Source of the DNA: Megaustenia siamemsis
Lineage: Eukaryota > Mollusca > Gastropoda > Stylommatophora > Ariophantidae
Direction: 5' to 3'
Assembly: GCA_032433765.1 (NCBI GenBank)
Contig: JAVIAB010000139.1
Span: 41,247,478-41,311,477 of the forward strand
DNA: 64,000 nt
A program made the position numbers and the translations under genes. Positions within the stretch are counted from its first letter, which is position 1; every line of letters starts with the position of its first letter. Below are positions 9,482 to 20,145 of the stretch, piece by piece. The notes below the pieces were generated by a model. That model worked only from the letters and a program-made list of their open reading frames with translations. It did not search any database and was not told where the DNA came from.

Positions 9482-10689
9482 TTTAATATTTAACTGTCAC
9501 CATAGACATATTCGTCCAGGCAGTGAAGGATGTGAATTCGTATTGCCGCCCACTCTCCGCTTATTTCAAAGCTGTATCTATTCAGCATATGGTGATGATT
9601 AACAATTTCGACTCGTTTAGATTATGCAACTGATAAAACGAATTCAGGGTATATCTTTTATGCTTTTGTTATATAAAAGAGTTCACCAAAGTAGGAACAA
9701 TACAATATATTTCGCCAACCCTCATATTTGTTTGCAGAAAAACTCTATAGAGATAAAGTACACAGTCGTAGGCCAATCGCTGATTCTTAAAATACTCAAT
9801 TAAAGACTGAGTAATGTGAGTTTAAAAAAGAAAGCCAACATTAATGAGAATGAAACCAATTTACTAAACTTTAACATTGTCACCGTGAGCAAAACAGAAA
9901 ACAATCGAATTTGACAAAGCCAGGAAATCTTTAACCTACACCGTCCATCTAACTTGCATAAAAGCACCCGGCTATATTTCCGAGGCATTTGACGCAAGGG
10001 TGCACTTCCCGACAAAGCAAAATAACAGTCTGGCTGAGCTTGCGCAGATCGTAAGATTTCAAGTGCGTCACTTCCGTTGGGAATTGATTTCATTTTGTGA
10101 ACGCTTTCATTATCAGATTCTACCACTCAAGGTTTGTTTTAGAACAGAGGTTCTTAACCTGTACACCAAGGGGTCGCTATTTCGTTTAAGGATGTCAGTT
10201 AAAACCGGAACAAAACAATACACTTTTTACTAGTTAAGTAAACAAACATGCAAAGAAGGGAATAAAGTAAGAAACAATTAAACATAAAAAGAAAGGAATA
10301 CAGTAAGAAACAAACAAACAAAACGTCAGTCTCGCCTGACTACCCTCAGATATCACGTGACAGTTTCTCCAGCTTGCTTGTCTCCAACTTTCATTTGGAT
10401 TCTTTCGCCCAACTGGGACAGCCAAGTCACTCCAGCTAAGTCATTTTAAATATATTTTTTATAGATTCTCACATATAATATACTTTTAACTTTCTATTCC
10501 TCGTTCTTTTAGTTTTCAGCTCTTCATCATTTCTCTGTATTTACGATTTTATATCTCTACGCTTCACCTATCCTCCCACATGTGACACATCACTTCTTCA
10601 TCTCACCATCCTATCTCTCATCTCTAAGTCCAACTCTTCCTAACTTTACCAGCCGACATGTAACTATAGAAATTTCTGCCTCACCGTTT
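9482..10689. other. no gene seen; unclassified
   Basis: Short frames on both strands match nothing I know. At 10145-10165 CAGAGGTTCTTAACCTGT resembles a hAT-type terminus, but no partner end is seen. Positions 10235-10330 hold a local duplication of AAGTAAGAAAC-type text. The stretch 10440-10680 may be the 5' part of the Penelope-type repeat that follows. Confidence 0.35.
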
Positions 10690-10880
10690 GTTGTCGTTGT
10701 CCCCTTTTTCTGAGGAAGGCACCAGGCCGAAACGTCAGTATTTTGTTGTGTTCCTTTTTTGTAAAGCTGTCACCATGCCATGGAGTGTATACCATACCCA
10801 ACTACTGGCTCCTTGCTACCAGCTTTACAGCAGCACTACAATTAGTTGCCTGCTCCTTAAACAAACAAAAACTTCAAAAT
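10690..10880 (+). mobile_element. Penelope-like terminal-repeat fragment A (hammerhead-like core)
   Basis: Shares a core with the pieces at 12.2-12.5 kb and 17.9-18.1 kb: CTGAGGAAGGC, a short loop, GGCCGAAACGTCAGTATTTT, then TTTGTAAAGCTGTCACCA and TACCAGCTTTACAGCAGCAC. The piece near 18 kb lies directly upstream of a Penelope-like RT on the same strand, so I call these pseudo-LTRs of that element. The arrangement CTGANGA, stem GGC/GCC, GAAAC, GTC fits the conserved core of a hammerhead ribozyme, a feature published for Penelope-like elements. Self-cleavage is not shown by sequence alone. Confidence 0.5.
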
Positions 10881-11036
10881 GACAGTAATTCTAGAGTAGA
10901 AAAGATACTTCACGCGAGTTAAAAAACAAGTATCGAGTACACGGTTAGTCTTGTTGTACATTACCTTATTGAGTATATTAGAAGTAAATAAAAAACAATA
11001 ACAGTTTCTTCAAAGCTCTGCTAGACGTACGAGCAA

Positions 11037-11262
11037 TGCGGTGTTAGTGACTATAATTGTCCATCGTCATGGCACAAAGTTTTTGGGAGATGTGGTCGGT
11101 ATCACGCCAGGTCGCTTTTATTTCACAGAAACAATCTGCGGTATTCATTTTAGAGGCTGGTCGACCCCATTTTCTTATTGGTCAGAAAATTCACCATTTC
11201 TGGGAATTGAACCAGGACCCAACGGAGTGTATAAGTATCCAAGATTGATCGGTGGTTCAATA
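11037..11262 (-). mobile_element. degenerate SINE copy
   Basis: The forward text GGTGTTAGTGACTATAAT, GATGTGGTCGGTATCACGCC and GGGAATTGAACCAGGACCCA follows the reverse complement of the SINE with many changes. The B-box area is just recognisable and the head is lost. Confidence 0.55.
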
Positions 11263-11791
11263 GAAAAAATCTAAGAATAATGATAATACATTTACAGTGA
11301 ACCAAGATGAAAATAGAACAGGATCTTGTTATACTGAGTTTAGGGAGGTAATAACAGCGAGGGAGAAACGTTTTCGTGGGAAAGCGGAAGTAGTGAACCT
11401 TATATATAAAAAAGAGGTACTACGCAATTCAGAAATACTAGTAATGACAATAAAACAGGGGACTCTAGAAACGTACTGATGTTTTAGCCACGCACAGTTG
11501 GATGAAGGTGATTGATCTCTCTTGATGTGGATGTGCGAATTGGAAATATATAAAGGTACAACCAGTGAAAGAACAATCCTTCTTTCTTCTTTATTTTATC
11601 TCACTGCTTGTATAGTGTATCGTCACAGAGAGAGTAATTGTCTGGTCTACGCTAGTTGTGTAGCCCGAGTTGTTGTCATGGCAAGTGTACTTAATGTCTC
11701 TTTGATTCAATCTATCCATCTCTTTTTTTTTGTTTCCCTTTGTCCTATATTCGGATGTTTTCATGCAATTTGGTCAGTTTAGTTAATAGTA
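11263..11791. other. no gene seen; unclassified
   Basis: Short frames only, with no domain or repeat family recognised. Confidence 0.4.
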
Positions 11792-12045
11792 GGGAACCGC
11801 GATAGCTCAGTGGTTAGTGAAATGGACTACAAAGGACAAGGGGTAGGGTTCGATCCCAACCGACGGCTTCTGGGTTCACCCAGCCTTAAATGGATACCGG
11901 ATTTTTTTCTGGGAAAGTAAGGGAGCACAGGCGTAATACCGACCACATTACCCCAAAAATCATGTGCTGAAGCTCTGTAAAATTTAAGGTCACTAACACC
12001 ATATTACCTATATGCCACATGGCGTGACAGGGGGTCTTTACTTAC
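11792..12045 (+). mobile_element. tRNA-derived SINE, near full length
   Basis: Head GGGAACCGCGATAGCTCAGT with A box and GGTTCGATCCC B box, full body, and 3' hairpin region GCCACATGGCGTGACAGGGG followed by a TTAC-repeat tail. Flanks TAGTTAATAG (left) and TAGTCAATAG (right) look like a 10-bp target duplication with one mismatch. Confidence 0.88.
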
Positions 12046-12239
12046 TTACTTAGTCAATAGCTGGTATTGCAAACACCATTTCTATTTTTGTGTGTGTGCA
12101 AGACCTCATTCTAATCAGTGAGAGAACAGTAATCACTGAAACGGATGTACCGTGAATGGCTCATCTGATTGTGCTCGATTGTACAAACAATAATACAGTT
12201 ACATATCCTACATTCTTCACAATATATCACGCTAGGTTA

Positions 12240-13215
12240 GTTCGGCAACATCACGAGAACACGTGAACATAGAGTCAAGCTAAAATGAATATAGGAAACA
12301 GGCAAATAAATGCAGTGCTGCGGGAAAGCTGGTGTAAAGAGCAAGTAGTGAGGTGCACCGTGCACTCCTACAAGGTATAGTGACAGCTTTACATCTACAA
12401 AAAAAAAAAAGAAAACAACAAAATACTGACGTACCGGCCTACAAGCAGCCTTCTTCAGAAAACGAGAACACAAACGAACAACAAAATAAAGCAAACTCTA
12501 TAACATCTCTATAACTACCTTGGACATACTATAACCAGTGATGGAAAATATACAACTGAAATAAACAAAAGAATAGGAATGGCAAAAAGTAATTTTAATG
12601 TCATGAAGAACATACTAACATCAAAACAAATAACACCAGGGCTAAAACTAAGAACAGCAAAATGTTACATCTTCTCAATATTCCTATATTGTGCAGAAAC
12701 ATGGACATTAGTCAAGAAAACAGAACAGAGAATTGAAGCCTTTGAAATGTGGATATATAAAAGAATAGGTAGAATTGGATGGATGGAAAAGAAAACAAAC
12801 TATGAAGTCTTAAAACAACTAAAAATGAAAAGAGAACTACTAAGCACAATTCAAACAAGACAAATGCGATTTTTGGCCCATGTTAAAAGACACAACAGCC
12901 TACTAAAAGTAATCCTGGAGGGGAAAATACAAGGTAGAAGAGGCAGAGGCAGACCAAGACTAACATGGACGAGTAACATCAAAAGATTGACAAATCAGCC
13001 TATGACAACCTGCACCATCAAAGCAAGAGACAGAGCAGAATGGCGCTCCATGGTAGCCAACCTTCGTTGCAGAGACGGCACTCGATGATGATGATGATAA
13101 CATCTGGAGTGAGCGCGACATGTAAATTAGGGGGAGAAGTAAGCAGAGGGATAAGAGATTAAATGATGAAAAGAAAGAGAGATGTGTAATTTATCGGAGT
13201 ATAGAAATAAATCAT
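12240..13215 (-). mobile_element. Penelope-like terminal-repeat fragment B, split by an RTE insertion
   Basis: 12240-12508 on the minus strand matches fragment C near 18 kb (forward AAATAAATGCAGTGCTGCGG, CAAAATACTGACGTACCGGC, CAGCCTTCTTCAGAAAACGA). The match resumes at 13106-13215 (AAGCAGAGGGATAAGAGATT) after an RTE insertion at 12509-13096. The hammerhead-like core is partly damaged here: the GAAAC box reads GGTAC. Confidence 0.6.
12509..13096 (+). mobile_element. family A RTE-like 3'-end insertion with 9-bp target duplication
   Basis: A 5'-truncated copy that begins in the RT region (YLGHTITSDGK equivalent) and ends in a GAT-repeat tail. It contains a 169-codon frame from 12579 starting MAKSNFNVMKNILTSKQITP and including AETWTLVKKTEQRIEAFEMW. 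ATAACATCT occurs at 12500-12508 and again at 13097-13105, an exact 9-bp duplication. The host sequence is the Penelope-like repeat, so this insertion is younger than it. The frame encodes only the C-terminal RT thumb and tail and lacks all catalytic motifs. Confidence 0.88.
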
Positions 13216-13299
13216 TAGTGAACATTAGTAAGTTTAAACAAATAAATAACACGGAAAACAGTCACGTCATTGGGCGAGAGGTTGAGCGAAGTAACTATA

Positions 13300-15406
13300 G
13301 CTCGTTTCAAAACATATGCCCAACTTCAAAACGCTATTACTGTCTAACCGTTTGCTAAATACTGTTGAAATTTTCCAAATGTTATTAGAATGCAAAAGAC
13401 CCTTTAAATGTATATTTAACAAATATCTTGCAGCTGCAGTTTTCTTAAAGCGGCGATATTTCTTTGATGTTTGTCAAAATTGTAAATTGTGAAGCCCTAA
13501 AGAATAGAAATTACCGTAGTTGCTGGTCTACGATTAATTTTCACTAGGTAAAGGCGTGGCCGTAATGGGGAAATAACTGGATAAAACAAAACACCAGGAG
13601 AATTATTGTCTGCTCAGTTCGAGGACGGACGATAATAATATCAAGGTATACCTGTATGTCCAATTTTCATAGTTGTGTGGTCCTGAAAAGGACCGTTTGT
13701 TGAAATAATTTAAGGTAATATAGAGGCCAACATTGTGGGGGCTATATACTTTCATTCTGAATCAGACGAGTCTAAAAGATTAATAACTGTTTGGGGTTGA
13801 ACATTCCACAAACCATCATTTTTCCAATATTCCTCTTCCTGTTTTAAGACGTGGTCTTCACATTTAGCCCAATAATCTTTGTCTATATTTAATAAAGCGA
13901 GATTAGCAAGAGTCTTTACATCGCATATTTTGAATGTTGTATTTTCATCTGCTACTTGTCCTTTTAATTTTGCCCAGATTAGTTCTATTGGATTTAAATG
14001 AGCATGGTAAGGTGGCAGCCTCAAACTTATATGACCGTGCTCTTGGATAATCTTATCTATTTGAAAAATCTTTGTCCTCTGTTTTTGCTTTACTAGAGAT
14101 AGTAATTCAGGTTTTAAGTACATGTTATTAAATTGTATGTGCTCCTTTGTGAGCCATATCTTAATAGCATCTTTTGTACTGGATGACGTCGGGACTTTAT
14201 CTTCAAGTGCAACAATGTTGTGGTACGCTGCATTGTCCATTATTAGGCAAGATGGTCGATCTAGTGCTGGGAGAACAGAATTTTCAATCCAATGTCTAAA
14301 TATGTGACCATTCATCTCAGAGTGATAATCCCGATTGTCTATGGATTTTGAAAGAAAAATGAGCTCTGCATTCTGTATTAGTCCATGTTGTCGACTACCT
14401 GCATGAGCAATTATCAAGCGCTGTCCTTTGCTGCTAGGTATTAATCTCTTAATCTTTCCATCTGATGACTGCCATTCCCTTTGGTTAGTGTGGTGAGCAT
14501 TGATCCATGTTTCATCCAAGTACACAATATCATAACCTTGCTTGCGCACCTCTTTTACTTCACGTAAGTACTTGCTTCTCATGACTACTATATGTGGCTT
14601 CTCACAGATGATGTTTCGTCCATTGGAATACTTTCTGAAAGCCTGCAACTCTCACATTTCTCCATAATGTAGACTTTGATATTTCAATACTGTTGTTCTT
14701 TTTCAGCGATACTTTTAATTTTCTTATTGTAACAGTTTCATTCATACCCAACATTTTGCGAATTTCACTTCTAATAAGTTCACTGTCGAAATTATCCAAC
14801 ATTTTTGCTCTTCCTTGTGATTTTGTATATTTTGAACATTGACGGTCACGTGCTTGAATCCAGCGATTAAATGACCGTTTAGATAAATCCAAAATGTGTC
14901 TTGTCCTATTCTCAGGGTTTTCTAAAGAATGAAATAATCTTCCTCGTTTAGCATCTTTGCAAAAATAGTCATACATTTTTATTGCGATGTTTTGTAAACT
15001 GCAGAATTTCATTTTAAGACTCATGATAAATATTATTGTTCCACGTTACGCCGCTGAATTAACGGAAATGGAACACACAATGTCTCGTGTTTACTACAAG
15101 TGTCTAATTGTGTCAGACAGCTCATGTTTAAAGCGTGCAAAATCGTAAATTTGAGCGTGTATAGATTTGTAATCGCTATTTTTAACTTAAATACTATAAA
15201 CACTAAGTTTTGACTACATCAATGGGTCGTTATGAATTTATATAAATCAAATAAGCAATAATAATAACCAAATGTTTGTTTTTAATGAAATTAATTCCCT
15301 GTTGGGTTCTAATCATTATAACTATACATGCAAATTTTGAAAAAATTACAAAAAGCGGTTTAAAAGATATTGATTTTTAAAGTTGGGCACGACTTATGAA
15401 ACAAGC
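13300..15406 (-). mobile_element. IS630/Tc1-mariner-type transposon, copy 1
   Basis: Bounded by imperfect inverted repeats: GCTCGTTTCAAAACATATGC at the left and, reversed, GCTTGTTTCATAAGTCGTGC at the right. Each is flanked by TA (13298-13299 and 15407-15408), the target duplication of this superfamily. It holds one transposase gene on the minus strand and is nearly identical to a second copy at 21674-23767. Length is about 2.1 kb. Confidence 0.88.
13752..15024 (-). pseudogene. Tc1/mariner-type DDE transposase, frameshifted
   Basis: The N-terminal part (from 15024) begins MSLKMKFCSLQNIAIKMYDY and holds two helix-turn-helix-like stretches (RHILDLSKRSFNRWIQ; IRKLKVSLKKNNSIEISKST), expected to bind the inverted repeats. 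The C-terminal part (to the TGA at 13752-13754) holds the DDE catalytic core: YLDETWINAHH (first Asp), LIMDNAAYHN (second Asp) and LNPIELIW (Glu). The second Asp and the Glu are 83 residues apart, far more than the 34-39 of ordinary Tc1 and mariner enzymes. About 420 residues in all. Compared with copy 2, five bases are missing near 14635, which shifts the frame between the DNA-binding and catalytic halves. Otherwise both halves are open, so inactivation is recent. Confidence 0.88.
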
Positions 15407-15639
15407 TATCGACATTAGAATGTGTGAAATACAGTCAAGCGTGACACAGGTAATCACTAGATATAGGGAAGTATACATATGTAGTGAAACGGGCAAACAA
15501 AGTCTGACTTACTTGACTTACTTGAATTACTCAGTATCATGGCGATAAATGAGGCGTAACAGGGGCACTATCGAGGTCTGGCGGAGCAGAGTGGTATAAT
15601 AATATAAACCCTGAATATTGACTGAAGAGATCACACAGT

Positions 15640-17720
15640 GTGTAGGGGCCCAGACACTTGCGGAGGGAAGAAAGGAGTGGAGTGGGGAGAGAAAAGGAGG
15701 GAAGATGGGAGTGACATAAGAAAAGGGAAGAGTGAAAAGGTAAGAGGGAGAAAGAGAGGGGGGTAATAGATTACCTGTGAGAAAGGGATAGATTGATGCC
15801 CCGTGGGGTGAGGCAACCCATTGGGTGATCAGACGATTCTTCTAAAGTGAATCGATTTCGGGTGTCAGAAGAACATTACAACAGGCTATTAAGTTGGACA
15901 TCAGCCTTACCCTGATGGTCGTTTAGAGTTGAAGTGGGATGATATTGGGGCGCCTGCATCTCAAGTGATGTCATACAAATGTTCACTATATCTTCACAAG
16001 ACGGCGGCCCGATTCGCCTATGTAGGCCGTCTTACATCGCTTACATATGGCATAGATAATGTTGCTCGATGTACAAGTGAATCCTTCTCTGATCTCAAAA
16101 AGATCTTTAGGAGAGAGAACCGTATTTGTCAGGATGATATGGTTGCAAGTCTTACATTGATTGCGATTGCAAAGGATAATGCCCTGATGGCTATGGGGGG
16201 GGGGGATACGAGGTGGCGGCTCCTGACTAGCATGTTAGCGGTGAATAATTGTGATCACCTCATAGTGATGAGGGCGATGGGTGAGAGCAAGAACTACCTT
16301 GTCAGAGAGGGAACAGGTATAGGGGGTGAGTTTTGCCTGGTATGTGAAGCGGAGAACCCGTTGGAGAGCAGGTCGGAGAGCTGATTCGGTATAGAGGTGT
16401 CGACGGAAAAAGACGAGCATCAGGTGAACATTAAGTAGGAAATCCCTCATCATCATGGCAAAGACGCCTGAGTAATTGCGAATAGGGAAGAGAGTTCTTA
16501 CAAGATTTCGGGTGAGAAGAGTTGTAGCGAAGGAAACCATGGAAGTCAGTAGATTTGTAGAAGACCGAGGTAAGTAGAACATAGACACCTAAGAAATATG
16601 TAATATGTAGGAAGGAGACAGAGGAGGTTGGAATGTAGGAAGTCATATGGGTCGAGGAGTGAACATGTCTAACATATTATATGAATAGGAAGATTTCCTC
16701 CTCGGAAAGGTCAATCAGACCGACGCTGTCGCCAATTTACAGACGGGTCATAAGGGGAAGAGGATCCTGGTAGGTGTGGACGATCTCGTGCTCCAGGTAA
16801 CCCATCAAAAGACAAGCGTAGCTAGGCCCCATTTTGGTGTCCATCGCTACACCACTGATCTTGGTAAAAAGTTGACATCGACTCAAAAGAATTGAGGTTG
16901 AGAACTCGTTCGCTAGACGGAGGAGAACGTCGGTAGCAATAGAAGGTTCACTTCTCTTATCAAGGAAAAAAATTAGAGAGCTCGACGACAATGGATGTGG
17001 GGAATGGAGGTGCACAGGGAACTGACATCCATGATAAAGAGGCGGTAGGTACGGGAAGGATAAAGTGTGAGGCAGGGATATTCAGAGCGCCGCTGGTGTC
17101 TTTAACATATGAGAGGAGATTCATGCCTATTGGTTCAAAGACACAGTTGAGGAAGTAAGTCGGAAATGTGAACTGTAGGACAGGCGATAGAAGAGACAAT
17201 AGATCGTTCGGGGAGTCGTGTCTGTATATCTTGGGCAGCATGTAGAAAGAGGAGAGTTCAAGGTTTCGTAGCAGGCGGAGTAGGTAGCTAGGGTTGACCG
17301 AATAGGGGTGAAAAATGTGATCGGAACCTACATGGGAGAATCTCACGATGCAGGTAGTTGTTTAAAAAATTCAGACGTCAGGTAGATCTGGTTTTCTTGA
17401 GAGTAATGAAAGCAAAATCGTTAGAGACGTGAGATAGTTCAGGGAGCAGAGTAGAGAAAGAAGCAATGTTGGAGTGACGGTTGAATTTACATAGTTGTCT
17501 GAGGGAGGGTTTGATGAAGGGAACCGGCTAGAGGTATGAGAGATAAATCCAAGGAATGAGAATGAAAAGAGAGGTGATCCGCTAATATGTAGTATGGATT
17601 AGGAGGGTTAGATGTGAGATAAGTGTAAAACCCGGTCCGAGAAGAAATGGCTAAGAAATTGATAGATATGAAAGAATGGAGACTAACGAGAGGTTATCTA
17701 AATGATATCAATGAGATCAT
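15640..17720 (-). pseudogene. Penelope-like element: RT plus GIY-YIG endonuclease, decayed
   Basis: On the minus strand, in order: FIKPSLRQLCKFNRHSNIAS (about 17480), SSFYMLPKIYRHDSPND (about 17220), SYVKDTSGALNIPASHF (about 17090), KISGVAMDTKMGPSYACLLM (about 16820), STDFHGFLRYNSSHPKSCKN (about 16535), then NIIYAICKRCKTAYIGESGR (about 16040) and GCLTPRGINLS (about 15815). The P-K-I-(H/Y) start, the G-V-A-M-G-T-x-M-x-P-x-Y-A block and the C-terminal I-x-Y-x-I-x-C-x-x-C...Y-I-G-E-(T/S)-G-R-R endonuclease are diagnostic of Penelope-like retroelements with a GIY-YIG nuclease. The position of the RT Y-x-D-D box (about 16710) is altered and carries a stop, so the copy is dead. A terminal-repeat piece lies just upstream at 17.85-18.2 kb, as expected for this class. 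Confidence 0.85.
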
Positions 17721-17849
17721 CGGTGATATACGAACAAGTTGTGACAGTGGTAGAATTGGGAAAAGTGTAAGACAGAACCCGAGTAGAGGTGATTGGAGAG
17801 GACCGAACGGAGGTGTGAGAGAACGACAAGCTATTGTGACGAGTCTTCA

Positions 17850-18235
17850 CTAACTATGCCACAGAAGCATGGGTGACATTGGACACACATACAGTAGCAG
17901 CGGTATAAAATAAGTAAAAAGGCAAATAAATGCAGTGCGGCGGTAAAGCGGGTAGCAGGAGCAAGTAGTGGGGTGTAACGTACACTCCAACAAGGTGTGG
18001 TGACAGCTTTACAAAAAAGGACAACAACAAAATACTGCCGTTTCGTCCTACATACTGCCTTCTTCAGAAAACGACAACACAAATGAACAACGAAATAAAG
18101 TAAACTGTACTACATCTAGGATGAGCGATACAGGCAAATTACTGAGAAATAAGCAGAGGGATAAGAGATGAAACGATTAAACGAAAGAGAGACGTGCTAC
18201 ATATATAAGGATAATAAAAAGATATGTGACAATAT
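17850..18235 (-). mobile_element. Penelope-like terminal-repeat fragment C, upstream of the RT
   Basis: On the minus strand it reads TTTTCTGAAGAAGGCAGTAT, then GTAGGACGAAACGGCAGTAT, then TTTTGTAAAGCTGTCACCAC. It matches fragments A and B, including the region before the core (forward AAGCAGAGGGATAAGAGATG). Its position and strand relative to the RT at 15.6-17.7 kb make it the 5' pseudo-LTR of that element. The hammerhead-like core is present as CTGAAGA...GAAACGGC; the expected GTC cleavage triplet reads GGC. Confidence 0.55.
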
Positions 18236-18345
18236 ATTTTAGTCAGCTAAAATACATATAAAATATAAACGAGACTTATCTGAAGCAAGATCCAAACGCT
18301 CCCAGCGTGCAGAAGAGTGTGAATCAAGTGGGACTCAGGAGTGGA

Positions 18346-18378
18346 GTTTTTTTTTTTTTTTTTTTTTTGGGGGGGGGA
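18346..18378. repeat. T22/G8 homopolymer junction
   Basis: A run of about 22 T is followed directly by G8. Length is likely unstable or assembly-sensitive. Confidence 0.85.
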
Positions 18379-18389
18379 GGGTAAAATGC

Positions 18390-18650
18390 ATATAAACTAC
18401 CCGTTAAGTTTTGCAGAGTATGAGCAACACGATGTTAGTGCGCATGTTTTGCACAACCAGGAATGTTTATTGCGTGACGCTGCTAGTACAACACCAGATC
18501 ACTTTACTGTTTCAATGATTTTTAAACAATCGGTACCCGTTTTAAGACATTAGGTGAGCCCGAAGTTGGTTTTAAAACAATCGTTATAGTTGGAGCTCTG
18601 AACCCGGAACCTTCTCAACAGCAAATGAGAGCACAAACCAATGCGTTACA
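18390..18650 (-). other. possible very old SINE relic
   Basis: Forward phrases CGATGTTAGTGCGCATG, TCGGTACCCGTTTTAAGAC, TTAGGTGAGCCCGAAG and GAACCCGGAACCTTC follow the order of landmarks in the minus-strand SINE, but with heavy change. Uncertain. Confidence 0.25.
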
Positions 18651-19195
18651 ACGGCTTTTGAAAAATATGCAAACTCATTTTAGAATAATTTAAAATGCTA
18701 CACTCAACAAATCGCATTTTATAGTGAACAAGCCTTTAGCATAAAAGAAAATAGTATTCCACTGCATTCCAAATGAAGGATTAACTCTTTCTCTTCATTC
18801 TTTATTCTAATGCACCAGTTAGCGATAAGATACGATGAAGTCAAAAGGGAGAGTAAAAGATTCATGACTAGTGTTAAATGAACATGTTATTTTACTGCCT
18901 CTTTTTCTGTTGGTCATCAGCACATTTATTTGTGATGTGGTCATCAAGCCACCATAACTTCCAAGAAATAAAATCTCTTGATAAGAAATGATACAGACAA
19001 GAGTAAAGTTGATGTCCACTCGCTTTTCAATATAATGATATGTATGCATGTACATATTCAATTAAATAAAGAAAATGTTTGAAAGCAAATAATTACACCA
19101 TACATACAATATGTGATGCTGAAATGTAAACATAAAAAAATAATCGCATAGCTGTCGTTTTTTTTTTTTCTTTCAGGCGACGTCATGCCTAATGG
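18651..19195. other. no gene seen; unclassified
   Basis: AT-rich DNA ending in a T/C run at about 19160. No coding or repeat family recognised. Confidence 0.4.
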
Positions 19196-20145
19196 TTAAT
19201 GGGCTCGACCACATTCGTCATGCTGTAACTGGCTTGGCCACATGCGTCATGCTGTAACTAGCCTGGCCACATGCGTCATGCTGTAACTGGCCTGGCCACA
19301 TGCGCTATGTTGTAACTGGCCTCGACCACATGCGTCATACTGAGTGGTAACTGGCCTCGACCACATTCGTCATGCTGAGTGGTAACTGGTCTCGACCACA
19401 TGCGTCATGCTGAGTGGTAACTGGCCTCGACCACATGCGTCATGCTGAGTGGTAACTGGCCTCGACCACATGCGTCATGCTGAGTGGTAAATGGCCTCGA
19501 CCACATGCGTCATGCTGAGTGGTAACTGGTCTCGACCACATTCGTCATGCTGACTGGTAACTCGTCTCGACCAGATTCGTCATGCTGAGTGGTAACTGGC
19601 CTCGACCACATGCGTCATGCTGAGTGGTAACTGGCCTCGACCACATGTGTCATGCTGAGTGGTAACTGGCCTCGATCATATGCGTCATGCTGAGTGGTAA
19701 CTGGCCTCGACCACATGCGTCATGCTGAGTGGTAACTGGCCTCGACCACATGCGACATGCTGAATGGTAACTGGCCTCGACTACATGCGTCATGCTGTAA
19801 CTGGCCTCGATCACATGAGTCATGCTGTAACTGGCCTCGACCACATGTGTCATGCTGTAATTGGCCTCGACCACATGCTGTAACTGACCAGGCCTCATGC
19901 GTCATGCTGTAACTGGCCTCGACCACATGCGTCATGCTGTAACTGGCCTCGACCACATGCTCTATGCTGTAACTGGCCTGGCCTCATGCGTCATGCTGTA
20001 ACTGGTCAGACCATATGCGTCATGCTGTAACTGGCCTCGACCACATGCGCTATTTTGTAACTGGCCTGGCTACATGTGTCATGCTGAATGGTAACTGGCC
20101 TCGACCACATGCGTTATGCTGTAACTGGCCTGGCCACATTTGTCA
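19196..20145. repeat. satellite block 1, 30/35-bp unit
   Basis: Tandem copies of GGTAACTGGCCTCGACCACA plus TGCGTCATGCTGAGT (35 bp), mixed with a 30-bp version lacking GAGTG. About 28 units. Length variants are clustered: 35-bp units dominate 19320-19770, and 30-bp units dominate the start and the part after 19770. The minus strand stays open through 30-bp stretches because 30 is a multiple of three; this is not evidence of a protein. Confidence 0.93.

Noticed and set aside
9800..10126. 108-codon minus-strand frame
   Set aside because: No motif, no repeat match, hydrophobic tail from T-rich DNA; not enough to call a gene.
10144..10180. hAT-like terminus CAGAGGTTCTTAACCT
   Set aside because: No matching partner end or target duplication found; the short palindrome may be chance.
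15929..16384. 151-codon + strand frame
   Set aside because: Antisense to the Penelope GIY-YIG region, which has clear motifs on the minus strand.
19650..19956. Minus-strand frames with repeated VEASYSMTH-type protein
   Set aside because: They are satellite units whose 30-bp length keeps the frame; no start context and broken by the 35-bp units.
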